Source: Stella humosa (GTDB lineage Bacteria; Pseudomonadota; Alphaproteobacteria; ATCC43930; Allostellaceae). From it: a DNA stretch of 64,000 bases. A model generated the notes under the pieces. That model did not search any database and was not told the origin of the DNA. It saw nothing but the letters and a program-made list of their open reading frames with translations. Positions within the stretch are counted from its first letter, which is position 1. Every line of letters begins with the position of its first letter. This document shows, in pieces, positions 33,647 through 42,319 of the stretch. Location: contig NZ_AP019700.1 in the NCBI RefSeq assembly GCF_006738645.1, forward strand, positions 3,888,001-3,952,000, written 5' to 3'. The translations under genes and the position numbers were made by a program.

Positions 33647-36600
33647 ATGAACATCTCGAACTTCTTCATCGACCGCCCGATCTTCGCCGGCGTCCTTTCG
33701 CTGCTGATCTTCCTGGGCGGTCTCATCGCGCTGAACGGCATGCCGATCTCGGAATATCCCGAGGTCGTGCCGCCGTCGGTGATCGTGCGCGCGCAATATC
33801 CGGGCGCCAACCCCAAGGTCATCGCCGAGACGGTGGCGACCCCGATCGAGGAGGCGATCAACGGCGTCGAGGGCATGCTCTACATGAGCAGCCAGGCGAC
33901 GACCGATGGCCTGATGACGCTGACCGTGACCTTCGCGCTCGGCACGGATGCCGACAAGGCCCAGCAGCTCGTCCAGAACCGCGTGTCCCAGGCCGAGGCC
34001 CGCCTGCCGCAGGAGGTGCGCACGCTGGGCGTCACCACCATCAAGTCCTCGCCCGACCTGATGATGGTGGTCCATCTGGTGTCGCCCAACGGGCGCTACG
34101 ACACCACCTACCTGCGCAACTATGGGCTGATCAACGTCAAGGACCGGCTGGCCCGCATCCAGGGCGTGGGCGACGTGCAGCTCTTCGGCGCCGGCGACTA
34201 TTCCATGCGCGTCTGGCTCGACCCGCAGAAGGTGGCCGAGTACGGCCTGTCGGCCGGCGACGTGGTGCAGGAAATCCGCGCCCAGAACGTCCAGGCGGCG
34301 GCCGGCGTGGTCGGCGCCTCGCCCGGCATGGCGGGGCTCGACGTCCAGCTTTCGATCAACGCCCAGGGCCGCCTGCGCAGCCCCGAGGAATTCGGCGAGA
34401 TCGTCGTCAAGACCGGCACCGACGGCCAGATCGTGCGCCTGCGCGACATCGCCCGCATCGACCTGGGTGCGGCCGACTATGCCCTGCGCTCGCTCCTCAA
34501 CAACAAGTCGGCGGCCGCCATCCCGATCTTCCAGGCGCCGGGCTCCAACGCCATCCGCATCGCCGACGACGTGCGCCGGGTGATGACCGAGATCCGTGAG
34601 AACATGCCCGAGGGCGTCGACTATTCGATCGTCTACGACACCACGAAGTTCGTCCGCGCCTCGATCGACGCCGTCATCTACACCCTGCTGGAAGCGATCC
34701 TGCTGGTGGTGCTGGTCGTCATCCTGTTCCTGCAGACTTGGCGGGCCTCGATCATTCCCTTGCTGGCCGTGCCGGTCTCGATCATCGGCACCTTCGCGGT
34801 GATGCAGCTCTTCGGGTTCTCGATCAACGCGCTCACCCTGTTCGGCCTGGTGCTGGCGATCGGCATCGTCGTCGACGACGCGATCGTCGTGGTCGAGAAT
34901 GTCGAGCGCAACATCGAGAACGGCCTCAGCCCGCGCGACGCGGCATACCGCGCCATGCACGAGGTGTCGGGCCCGATCATCGCCATCGCGTTGGTGCTGT
35001 GCGCGGTCTTCGTGCCGCTGGCCTTCATCACCGGCCTGACGGGGCAGTTCTACAAGCAGTTCGCGCTCACCATCGCCATCTCGACCGTCATCTCGGCCAT
35101 CAACTCGCTGACCCTGTCGCCGGCCCTGGCCGCCCTGCTGCTGCGCGGCCACGACCAGCCCAAGGACCTGCCGACGCGGATCCTGGACGGCCTGTTCGGC
35201 TGGTTCTTCCGCGGCTTCAACCGGGCGTTCGGGCGGGGCACGCGGGCCTATGGCACCGGCGTACGCGGCGTCATCCGCGGCCGGGTGGTGATGATGGCCG
35301 TGTATCTGGGCCTGGTCGGCCTGACCGTGCTGGTCTTCCGCGAGGTGCCGGGCGGCTTCGTGCCGGCCCAGGACAAGCAGTACCTGGTGGGCTTCGCCCA
35401 GCTACCGAACGCCGCCACGCTCGACCGCACCGAGCAGGTCATCAGCCGGATGAGCGAGATCACCATGGCCCAGCCGGGCGTCGAGGGCGCCGTCGCCTTC
35501 CCGGGCCTGTCGATCAACGGCTTCACCAACAGCTCCAACGCCGGCGTCGTCTTCGTCACCCTGAAGGACTTCAAGGACCGGCCGACGCCGGACCTGAGCG
35601 GCATGGCGATCGCCGGCCAGCTCAACCAGAAGTTCGCCGGCATCGAGGACGCCTTCATCGCCATGTTCCCACCGCCCCCCGTGCAGGGGCTGGGCACGAT
35701 CGGCGGCTTCAAGCTGCAGATCGAGGACCGCGCCGGCCTCGGCTACGAGGCGCTCGACCAGGCGACCAAGGCCTTCGTTGCCGCCGCCGCCAAGGCGCCG
35801 GAGATTGCCGGCCTCTTCTCCAGCTTCCAGCTCAACGTGCCGCAGCTCGACATCGACATCGACCGCACCAAGGCCCGCCAGCTCGGCGTGCCGCTGACCG
35901 ACCTGTTCGAGACGATGCAGGTCTATCTGGGCTCGGTCTATGTGAACGACTTTAACCTGTTCGGCCGCACCTACTCCGTCCGCGTCCAGGCCGACGCCCC
36001 GTTCCGGGCGCGGGCCGACGACATCGGCCGGCTGAAGGTGCGCTCGTCCAGCGGCGAGATGGTGCCGCTGTCGGCGATGGTGCGGGTGCGCGAGACGGCC
36101 GGCGCCGACCGGGCCATGCGCTATAACGGCTTCCTCACCGCCGACATCAATGCCGGCCCCGCGCCCGGCTTCTCGACCGGCGAGGCCCAGGCCGCCATCG
36201 TCCGCATCGCCGCCGAGACCCTGCCCAAGGGCATCGGCTTCGAATGGACCGACCTGACCTACCAGGAGATCATCGCCGGCAATTCCAGCATCTGGGTCTT
36301 TCCACTGGCGCTGCTGCTGGTGTTCCTGGTGCTGGCGGCCCAGTACGAGAGCCTGAGCCTGCCGATCTCGATCATCCTGATCGTGCCGATGGGGCTGCTG
36401 GCGGCGATGACCGGCGTCTGGCTGGAGAATGGCGACAACAACATCTTCACCCAGATCGGCCTCATCGTGCTGGTCGGGCTGTCGGCCAAGAACGCCATCC
36501 TGATCGTGGAGTTCGCCCGCGAGCTGGAGTTCGCCGGCCGGACGCCGCGCGAGGCCGCGGTCGAGGCCAGCCGCCTGCGCCTGCGCCCCATCCTGATGAC

Positions 36601-36874
36601 GTCGCTCGCCTTCATCATGGGCGTGGTGCCGCTCGTCACCTCGACCGGTGCCGGGGCCGAGATGCGCCAGGCCATGGGTGTCGCGGTGTTCGCCGGCATG
36701 ATCGGCGTCACCTTCTTCGGCCTGTTCCTGACGCCGGTCTTCTATGTCCTGCTGCGCGGCCTGACCGGCAACCGGCCGCTGCGGCGCCACGACCTGCCGA
36801 CCGCCCAGGCGGCCCCGGCCGGCCATGGCCACGGCGCCCTGCCCGGCCCCGCCCCGGCCCAGACGCCGATGTGA
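33647..36874 (+). CDS. RND multidrug efflux permease (HAE1 family)
   Basis: A 1075-residue inner-membrane drug:proton antiporter. It begins MNISNFFIDRPIFAGVLSLL, has the large periplasmic loops of the HAE1 class, and carries the proton-relay acidic pair in IGIVVDDAIVVVENVERN (about residues 405-422), followed by a GPIIAIALVLCAVFVPLAF stretch. About 12 transmembrane segments and full family length are present. The C-terminus ends in an Ala/Pro/His-rich tail. It pairs with the adaptor upstream. No outer-membrane factor gene follows, so a TolC-like channel must be supplied from elsewhere. A 16-bp hairpin lies 4 bp after the stop. Confidence 0.96.
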   Translation: MNISNFFIDRPIFAGVLSLLIFLGGLIALNGMPISEYPEVVPPSVIVRAQYPGANPKVIAETVATPIEEAINGVEGMLYMSSQATTDGLMTLTVTFALGTDADKAQQLVQNRVSQAEARLPQEVRTLGVTTIKSSPDLMMVVHLVSPNGRYDTTYLRNYGLINVKDRLARIQGVGDVQLFGAGDYSMRVWLDPQKVAEYGLSAGDVVQEIRAQNVQAAAGVVGASPGMAGLDVQLSINAQGRLRSPEEFGEIVVKTGTDGQIVRLRDIARIDLGAADYALRSLLNNKSAAAIPIFQAPGSNAIRIADDVRRVMTEIRENMPEGVDYSIVYDTTKFVRASIDAVIYTLLEAILLVVLVVILFLQTWRASIIPLLAVPVSIIGTFAVMQLFGFSINALTLFGLVLAIGIVVDDAIVVVENVERNIENGLSPRDAAYRAMHEVSGPIIAIALVLCAVFVPLAFITGLTGQFYKQFALTIAISTVISAINSLTLSPALAALLLRGHDQPKDLPTRILDGLFGWFFRGFNRAFGRGTRAYGTGVRGVIRGRVVMMAVYLGLVGLTVLVFREVPGGFVPAQDKQYLVGFAQLPNAATLDRTEQVISRMSEITMAQPGVEGAVAFPGLSINGFTNSSNAGVVFVTLKDFKDRPTPDLSGMAIAGQLNQKFAGIEDAFIAMFPPPPVQGLGTIGGFKLQIEDRAGLGYEALDQATKAFVAAAAKAPEIAGLFSSFQLNVPQLDIDIDRTKARQLGVPLTDLFETMQVYLGSVYVNDFNLFGRTYSVRVQADAPFRARADDIGRLKVRSSSGEMVPLSAMVRVRETAGADRAMRYNGFLTADINAGPAPGFSTGEAQAAIVRIAAETLPKGIGFEWTDLTYQEIIAGNSSIWVFPLALLLVFLVLAAQYESLSLPISIILIVPMGLLAAMTGVWLENGDNNIFTQIGLIVLVGLSAKNAILIVEFARELEFAGRTPREAAVEASRLRLRPILMTSLAFIMGVVPLVTSTGAGAEMRQAMGVAVFAGMIGVTFFGLFLTPVFYVLLRGLTGNRPLRRHDLPTAQAAPAGHGHGALPGPAPAQTPM

Positions 36875-36877
36875 CGG

Positions 36878-36914
36878 GCCACCGATGCCGGGCGCATGGC
36901 CCGGCATCGGTGGC
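36878..36914 (+). terminator. Perfect 16-bp hairpin after the RND gene
   Basis: Bases 36878-36893 (GCCACCGATGCCGGGC) are the exact reverse complement of 36899-36914, around a 5-base loop GCATG. It starts just after the pump stop codon. There is no T run, so it could act as a terminator needing other factors or as an mRNA 3'-end stabiliser. Confidence 0.65.
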
Positions 36915-36963
36915 ATCGACCGCCGGTTGACAGGCGGCCACCGGCCGCCGATCACTGCTCGCC

Positions 36964-38025
36964 ATGGCCGACCATCCCCACGTCCTCGTCGTCGGCGCCG
37001 GCATCGTGGGTGCGGCCATTGCCTGGCACCTCTGCCGCGGCGGTGCCCGCGTCACCATCCTGGAAGCCGGCGCGCCGGGCGGCATCGCCACCGCCGGCTC
37101 GCTCGCCTGGATCAATGCGAGCTGGGGCCACCGGGACGACTATTTCCGGCTGCGCTTCCAGGCCATGGCCGACTGGCGCCGGCTGGAAGCGATGGTGCCG
37201 GCCCTGCGCGTGGCCTGGACCGGCGGCCTGCTGTGGGACATGCCGGCCGACCGCATGGCAGCCTTCGCCGCCGATCACACCGCCCGCGCCTACGCCGTGC
37301 GGACGGTCGACCGGGCCGAGGCCGCGCGCATCGAGCCGGCCCTGGCCGCCCCGCCGGAAGCGGCCGTCCACGCCGCGGGCGAAGGCGCGGTCGAGCCGCT
37401 GGACGCCGCCTTGGCTCTGATCTCCGCGGCCCGCGCCCACGGCGCCACATTGATTGCCGACCGCCCGGCCCGCGCCATCGAGCGCCGCGCCGGTCGGGTG
37501 GTGGGTGTCGCGACCGACGCCGGGCCACTGTCGGCCGACATGGTGGTGATAGCGGCCGGCGCCGGCACGGCGGCGCTCGCCGGCACGGCCGGCATCGCGC
37601 TGCCGGTCGACGACCCGCCGGCCCTGCTGCTCGCGACCCGGCCGCACCCGCCCATCCTGCGCGGCTTCGTGCTGGCGCCGGAACTCCACATCCGCCAGGC
37701 CCGCGACGGGCGGCTGATGGCAGGGGCCGGGTTCGACGGCGGCAACGTCGCCGACGCCGGCGCCCGCACCTTCGCCTGCCTGCGGGGGATGCTGCACGGC
37801 GGCGAGGCCTTGCAGATCGACTGGTGCCGGCTCGGCCGCCGGCCGATCCCGCGCGACGGGCTGCCGATCGTGGGCCGGCCGGCCGGTGTGGACGGGCTCT
37901 ACCTGGCCGTCCTCCATTCCGGCATCACGTTGGCACCCGCAATCGGCCGCCTGGCCGGCGAAGAAATCCTGACCGGCCGCCGCGACCCGCTGCTGGGGCC
38001 ATTCGGCCCCGATCGCTTCGCGTAG
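36964..38025 (+). CDS. FAD-dependent oxidoreductase, D-amino-acid oxidase (DAO/DadA) family
   Basis: A 353-residue flavoprotein that probably oxidises an amino or imino acid. The FAD motif VVGAGIVGAAIAWHL (about 9-23) is followed by ITNE-like TILEAGAPGG, ASLAW-type SLAWINASWG near 48 and the C-terminal FAD contact RRPIPRDGLPIVGRP with LAVLHSGITLAPAIG near 320. The length is a little short for the DAO family but the ends are intact. No partner enzyme lies nearby, so the substrate is undefined. A short hairpin (38041-38057) follows. Confidence 0.88.
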   Translation: MADHPHVLVVGAGIVGAAIAWHLCRGGARVTILEAGAPGGIATAGSLAWINASWGHRDDYFRLRFQAMADWRRLEAMVPALRVAWTGGLLWDMPADRMAAFAADHTARAYAVRTVDRAEAARIEPALAAPPEAAVHAAGEGAVEPLDAALALISAARAHGATLIADRPARAIERRAGRVVGVATDAGPLSADMVVIAAGAGTAALAGTAGIALPVDDPPALLLATRPHPPILRGFVLAPELHIRQARDGRLMAGAGFDGGNVADAGARTFACLRGMLHGGEALQIDWCRLGRRPIPRDGLPIVGRPAGVDGLYLAVLHSGITLAPAIGRLAGEEILTGRRDPLLGPFGPDRFA

Positions 38026-38040
38026 CGGTAGGCATCGACG

Positions 38041-38057
38041 ACCCGCCATAGGCGGGT
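38041..38057 (+). terminator. Candidate terminator hairpin
   Basis: ACCCGCC-ATA-GGCGGGT, a perfect 7-bp stem with a 3-base loop, 16 bp after the stop of the oxidoreductase gene. No T run follows, so its strength is uncertain. Confidence 0.4.
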
Positions 38058-38117
38058 GCTGCCGCGGGTGCCAGGCTCCGGCACTCAGCAGCGACCCAAC
38101 TTTCCAAGGTGCAGCCG

Positions 38118-38540
38118 ATGATGCGACAGAGCCTGTTTTCGATCGTCGCAGGGGCTGCGGCCGCTCTCCTCCCCTTGTCCGCTGCCGAGGCCCAGGTGCC
38201 GACATGGGCACGGTTCTTCAACAGAGCCCCGTTCGACGTCACCATCGACATGAATGGCGAGATCAGTCGGACGCTGTTGGCCAACAGCTCGGACGAGCAC
38301 CGGTCGTACTTTTCCAAGGCCCTGTTCGAGAGCGGCGAGCGTGTTTACCGCCTCAGTATTGCAAGAACGGACGGCGGTTTTCTCTGCGAGATGTATGTGC
38401 GGCTCCAGGCCGAAAGCAAGCACACGATCTCCGAGTGCGTCGTCCAGTCCTGGACCGGCAACCCGGCGGTGAAGTGCACGACATTCGCCAGGATGAACGG
38501 CAACACGGAATGTGAGGCCCAGTTCACCGTCGACGACTGA
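38118..38540 (+). CDS. Small secreted protein of unknown function
   Basis: A 140-residue protein with a clear signal peptide (IVAGAAAALLPLSAAEAQ, cleavage about residue 28). The mature part looks like a small beta-sandwich (NRAPFDVTIDMNGEISRTL and later FLCEMYVRLQAESKHTI) with four cysteines (in LCEMY, SECVVQ, VKCTTF, TECEAQF) that could form two disulfides in the periplasm. I do not recognise a family. The start may be the ATG at 38118 or 38121, or the GTG at 38109. Its base composition is less GC-rich than that of its neighbours, consistent with an accessory gene. Confidence 0.7.
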   Translation: MMRQSLFSIVAGAAAALLPLSAAEAQVPTWARFFNRAPFDVTIDMNGEISRTLLANSSDEHRSYFSKALFESGERVYRLSIARTDGGFLCEMYVRLQAESKHTISECVVQSWTGNPAVKCTTFARMNGNTECEAQFTVDD

Positions 38541-38660
38541 CATAGCGCGGGGCCGATCCGAACACGGCGCCGGCGGTGCCCGACGCGAGGTTGGGGATTC
38601 GGTCCCAGCCCGGCGCAGGGGGGGACCGGCGGGCTCGGAGGCCGGCGGCGCGGAGGTGAT

Positions 38661-38691
38661 GTTTCGATCCACGCCCCCCGAGGGGGGCGAC
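38661..38691. repeat. Isolated type I-C-like CRISPR repeat
   Basis: A 31-base element that starts GTTTCGATCCACG and ends GGGGGGCGAC, with the internal palindrome CGCCCCCC-GA-GGGGGGCG. This is the layout of type I-C CRISPR repeats (GTTTC.ATCCACGC, G/C stem, GCGAC). Only one copy is visible, with no second repeat at a spacer distance on either side and no cas gene in the window. The surrounding 38541-38805 holds no gene I can support. Confidence 0.6.
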
Positions 38692-38892
38692 TCCGCCGGA
38701 ACGTCGAGGGACGGCCCTGGTGGTAGGTTCCGCCCTTATGGCGCAAACGCACCAACGGCCGGGGGCAAGGGGTTAGCGCAACCGGCGCCCAGAAGGGCGG
38801 CGGCCATGAGTGACGCCAAGCGTCGCATCGTGCCGGAATGGCTGCTAGAGCGATTCCGTGCCAACCCCGTCCCCCGCCTCACTCCGGAACAG

Positions 38893-39087
38893 CTAGCGGC
38901 GGGCAGCGCGCAGCGCTTCGTCTATATGGTCTCGAAGCATCTCCAGTTGCCGACGAGGCAGATGGACGATCGCAAGAGGCTCGCTTGATCGCGGGTCGAA
39001 GAAGTGGACGGACGCAGTGAGGCCGTCCTCCTCGACGAACGCGGCGGTATGGCCGGCCTCAATGAGCGCCGGATATCGGGGTTCCAT
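38893..39087 (-). CDS. Small hypothetical protein (64 aa)
   Basis: A 64-residue acidic/basic protein with a plausible alternating beta-strand and C-terminal helix (VHLPRRQLEMLRDHIDEAL) and no signal or membrane segment. A good GGGAGGA ribosome-binding site sits 8 bases before the ATG at 39087 and lies in one arm of a perfect hairpin (39094-39112), so its translation may be controlled by RNA structure. I do not recognise the family. The overlapping plus-strand frame ending at 38988 is judged to be its antisense shadow. Confidence 0.55.
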   Translation of the reverse strand: MEPRYPALIEAGHTAAFVEEDGLTASVHFFDPRSSEPLAIVHLPRRQLEMLRDHIDEALRAARR

Positions 39088-39093
39088 GGCTGC

Positions 39094-39112
39094 ATCCTCC
39101 CACCGGGAGGAT
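39094..39112. promoter_or_regulatory. Hairpin burying the ribosome-binding site of the 64-aa gene
   Basis: ATCCTCCC-ACC-GGGAGGAT is an exact 8-bp inverted repeat with a 3-base loop. On the minus-strand message the GGGAGGAT arm next to the start codon is the Shine-Dalgarno of the gene at 38893-39087, so the hairpin would hide it. Confidence 0.5.
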
Positions 39113-39136
39113 AGCGTAACCGGCGCACAACCGGCG

Positions 39137-40018
39137 ATGGCCTCGTCAGCTTGGATCGATAGAGACAGGTTCTTGGAGGCGTCGTACTCTGGGTTGATGA
39201 AATGCGGGCAAGGCTACATCACTATTGAGTTGAACTTGGCGGACCCCATTGAGATCGGGGATTTCGTCGGTCTGTTTGCAGCTATCGGCGATCAGTACGA
39301 CCGCTTTATTAAGTCTTCCAGGCCAGACCTTGCCGGCGAGTCGAAAATTTTCATAAAGGAAATCCGGAAAGGGTCAATAATTACAGAAATTTTCCCATTT
39401 ATCCCGGCCTCGCTTATAGAATTTATGGACGAAGCAATCATCATAGCGATGTTTGCACAGTTTTTTGGGAAGCAGATAAAAGATTTCATCCTTGGTAAGA
39501 CTGAACCGAATGCGACAAAGAACGACTTAAAAGACTACCTTAATGTTGTTCAGGCAGTAGCCAACGACGCGAATGGCCACGCTACCATTAGCACCACAAC
39601 ATTTGAAAAAGGCGTTTGGAGAACAAGAGCCGATTTTTCGTTCACTACAAAAGAAGCGCGCGAGGCCGCTGCTACGATCGAAAAGCAGCGTTTAGATTTG
39701 GACCGAACTTCCAGCTCCGACCGAGAGCGTCAGTTAATGGTTTTCAAGCGGTCAGATCGTGGCGACGCCGGGTTAGGTATCCGCAGCGGCGAGCGAGTTA
39801 CAATCGAAGACATTGATCGCCGAGACCTCCCTTTGATTTATGCCTCTGAGTTAGCCGAGCAAAGGATCAAGCATGAAATCCGTGAAGCAGACCGGAACAT
39901 ATACAAACTTGGCTTTGTTGTGGACGTAAATATACAGTTACGAGCCGGCCGGCCAATAGCATATCGCGTTACCGCTGTGCATTCCGTTATCGATCTCCCC
40001 GATGACGAATCGCCTTAG
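39137..40018 (+). CDS. AT-rich hypothetical protein (ORFan-like)
   Basis: A roughly 293-residue protein whose DNA from about 39170 onward is clearly AT-richer than the rest of the window, with codons such as TTA, AAA and ATA that neighbours avoid. This points to recent horizontal gain. The N-terminal half contains a beta-rich stretch (FIKEIRKGSIITEIFPFIP) and a hydrophobic helix (EAIIIAMFAQFFGKQIKDFI); the C-terminal half is charged and ends in strands (VVDVNIQLRAGRPIAYRVT). I do not recognise a family. The start is uncertain: ATGs at 39086, 39137 and 39197 are all in frame, and 39197 or TTG 39194 would still keep the compact domain. Confidence 0.65.
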   Translation: MASSAWIDRDRFLEASYSGLMKCGQGYITIELNLADPIEIGDFVGLFAAIGDQYDRFIKSSRPDLAGESKIFIKEIRKGSIITEIFPFIPASLIEFMDEAIIIAMFAQFFGKQIKDFILGKTEPNATKNDLKDYLNVVQAVANDANGHATISTTTFEKGVWRTRADFSFTTKEAREAAATIEKQRLDLDRTSSSDRERQLMVFKRSDRGDAGLGIRSGERVTIEDIDRRDLPLIYASELAEQRIKHEIREADRNIYKLGFVVDVNIQLRAGRPIAYRVTAVHSVIDLPDDESP

Positions 40019-40125
40019 CCATCATCCAACCGCACCGTCTGACACCCTATCGCGACCAACGACTGCACCAGGAACACGGCCGAGAAGCCGCCCCGGCTAC
40101 AGCATCAACGACCCGGTCGGGTCGG

Positions 40126-41196
40126 TTGCCGGCCTGGTACCGAAATTCTCGACCCGGCGGCCATGCACTGCCCGCATCCTGGGCATGTGCCCACGGCGGT
40201 TGCATCGCCAGCCGCCAGCCCGGACAATCATGGTCCAATGACCGACGCCAGCCGGCCCGTCGCGGCCCCCGCCCCGCCAGCGCGACCCCGGTCGCTCCAG
40301 CCCCTGCCCGCAACCTGATCGACGGCCCGACGCTGGGGCTCCTGGTCACGATGTCGGTGCTGTGGGGGGTCAACTGGCCGATGATGAAGCCGGCCGTGAT
40401 CGACCTCGGCCCCTGGATGTTCCGGGCCATCTGCCTGCTGATCGCCGTGATCGGGATGCTGATCCTGGTGCGGGCGACGGGCGAGCGCATGCGGCTGCCG
40501 CCGCGGGCGCTGGTCGGGCCGCTGATCCTGGCCTCGGCCATCAACGTCACCCTCTGGCACGTGCTGACGGGCTTCGGCCTGGCCTACATGGCCGCCGGCC
40601 GGGCCGGCATCATCGCCTACCTGATGCCCGTCATCTCCACGGTCCTGGCGGCGCCGATGCTGGGGGAGAAGCTGACCTGGCGGAAGATCGTCGCCCTCTT
40701 CCTGGGTGCGGCGGGCCTGGCGGTGCTGATCTGGCCCGAGATCGGGCGGATCGGCGGCGACCTGCGCGGGCCGCTGCTGATGCTGGGCTCGGCCTTTGCC
40801 TGGGCCTTCGGCACCATGCTGATCAAAGGCCGCCGCTGGGGCTATTCGCCGGCACAGTTGACCACCTGGCAGATGCTGATCGGCACGCCGCCCCTGGTGA
40901 TCCTGGCGCTCCTGCTGGCCCCCCTGCCCGACCCGGCCCAGGTGACGGCGATGGGCTGGATCGGCCTCATCTATGCCTCGACCGTCGCCATGGTCTGGTG
41001 CCACTACACCTGGTACCGGATCCTCGACCGGCTGCCGGCCAGCATCGCTTCCATCAGCACGCTGGCGATCCCGGCGGTCGGCGTCATCGCCAGCGCCATC
41101 CTGCTGGGCGAGCCGCTGGGCTTCACCGAGTTCGCCGCGCTGACGCTGGTGCTGGGCGCCATTACCATCGTCATCTGGCCGAAGTCGGCGGGTTGA
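40126..41196 (+). CDS. DMT-superfamily (EamA) transporter
   Basis: A drug/metabolite-type transporter with two EamA halves and about ten transmembrane segments. Typical marks are SVLWGVNWPMMK in the first helix, YLMPVISTVLAAPMLGEKLTWRK ending the first half (in part YLMPVISTVLAAP, LGEKLTWRK) and LAIPAVGVIASAILLGEPLG near the end. Substrate unknown. The N-terminus is doubtful: the open frame begins at 40126, but its first 60 or so residues look non-coding. A more natural ATG at 40238 (MTDASRP) is in another frame and stops at about 40318. Either the true start is the ATG at 40351 or a one-base shift lies between 40240 and 40315. Confidence 0.8.
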   Translation: MPAWYRNSRPGGHALPASWACAHGGCIASRQPGQSWSNDRRQPARRGPRPASATPVAPAPARNLIDGPTLGLLVTMSVLWGVNWPMMKPAVIDLGPWMFRAICLLIAVIGMLILVRATGERMRLPPRALVGPLILASAINVTLWHVLTGFGLAYMAAGRAGIIAYLMPVISTVLAAPMLGEKLTWRKIVALFLGAAGLAVLIWPEIGRIGGDLRGPLLMLGSAFAWAFGTMLIKGRRWGYSPAQLTTWQMLIGTPPLVILALLLAPLPDPAQVTAMGWIGLIYASTVAMVWCHYTWYRILDRLPASIASISTLAIPAVGVIASAILLGEPLGFTEFAALTLVLGAITIVIWPKSAG

Positions 41197-42163
41197 CCAT
41201 CCCGGGGTGGGCATCGACCCACCCCATGTAGTCCTGGAAGCTGCGCTCCAGCCCCCAGTCTGAGCGGTAGCCGAGTGCGGCCAGGCGATCGACCGCCAGC
41301 GGCCGGCGGTCGCGGGCGCCGTGCAGGTCGACGGTCGGCGTCTCGCCGCGCTCGGCCAGCCGCCAGCGAAAGCGGGGAAACCGCTCCGCCAGCAGGCCGC
41401 ACCAGCAGGCGACCGCCCACTCGCGGCCGCGGCCGACATTGACCACCGACGGCGCCGCCTCGGCGTCGCGCAAGGCCAGCAGGGCCTCGGCCACGTCGCG
41501 GACATAGACCCAGTCGCGCTGGCCCGGCCGATCGAGCACCGCCTCCTCGCCGCGCAGCGCCAGGGCGGTCGCCTGGAACTGCGGGCTCAGCGTGTCGCGC
41601 ACGCCGGTGTCGCGCTCCCACCGGCCGAACACCGCCGTCAGGCGCGCCACCCGCACGTCCATTCCCCACAGATCACCCAGCCGCAAGGCCGTGCGCTCGC
41701 CCGCGAACTTGGTCACGGAATAGAGGCTTTCCGGCCGCGACGGCGTCGCCTCCTCGTCCAGCGCGTCGCCGTCGAAGGCAGCCGCCCCATAGGCGGAGGC
41801 CGAACTGAGATGGACGACCCGCCGCACGCCGGCGGCATGCGCTGCCTGCAGCACACGGGCGACACCCATAATGTTGACGTCGAGAATGCCGGTTGGGTCT
41901 GCCGCCTCACGCGCCGGGCCGGACGTCACCGCGGCACCGTGCACCACCACCGAAGGCCGATGTCGTTCGAGCACCCGGGCGACGCCGTCAGGGTCGCGAA
42001 CATCGGCCAGTTCGAAGCACACGTCGCCCGGCAGCGCGGCCCAGGCGGCCGCCAGCGACGGCAGGGGCTCGGCACGGTCGACGGCGACCACCGCCTCGCC
42101 ACGGCCGGCCGCCTCCTCCACCAGGGCCGCCGCGACGAAGCCCGCGGCACCGGTCACCAGCAT
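41171..42163 (-). CDS. NAD-dependent epimerase/dehydratase family protein
   Basis: A 330-residue extended SDR. The N-terminus MLVTGAAGFVAAAL carries the Rossmann glycine motif, DVRDPDGVARVL near 55 is the adenine-binding Asp region, HLSSASAYG near 120 holds the catalytic Ser region and YSVTKFAGE near 147 gives the Tyr-x-x-x-Lys pair. The family acts on nucleotide sugars or related aldehydes; the specific substrate cannot be assigned. The ATG at 42163 was chosen because the longer frame to 42289 adds unrelated sequence. The gene converges on the EamA transporter gene with a 26-bp overlap. Confidence 0.85.
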   Translation of the reverse strand: MLVTGAAGFVAAALVEEAAGRGEAVVAVDRAEPLPSLAAAWAALPGDVCFELADVRDPDGVARVLERHRPSVVVHGAAVTSGPAREAADPTGILDVNIMGVARVLQAAHAAGVRRVVHLSSASAYGAAAFDGDALDEEATPSRPESLYSVTKFAGERTALRLGDLWGMDVRVARLTAVFGRWERDTGVRDTLSPQFQATALALRGEEAVLDRPGQRDWVYVRDVAEALLALRDAEAAPSVVNVGRGREWAVACWCGLLAERFPRFRWRLAERGETPTVDLHGARDRRPLAVDRLAALGYRSDWGLERSFQDYMGWVDAHPGMVNPPTSAR

Positions 42164-42319
42164 GGTCAATGGAGCCTGCTCTTTCTGCCCGCGCGATCGG
42201 CACGCCAGCATTCCACGATCGGGGCGCAGGGCGATAGCCCGTAGCACCGCCTGATCCACCTTTTCACCAACAGACGTAAAAGCCATCATCGTCGATCAGC
42301 GAATCGTAGGGGAGCACGA

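Noticed and set aside
38661-38800. A full CRISPR array next to the repeat-like element
   Set aside because: No second repeat is seen 30-40 bp on either side, and no cas genes occur in the window, so only a single repeat-like unit is claimed.
38806-38988. Plus-strand 60-codon frame starting MSDAKRRIVPEWL
   Set aside because: Its second half is antisense to the 64-aa minus-strand gene, which has the better ribosome-binding site; no convincing Shine-Dalgarno precedes it.
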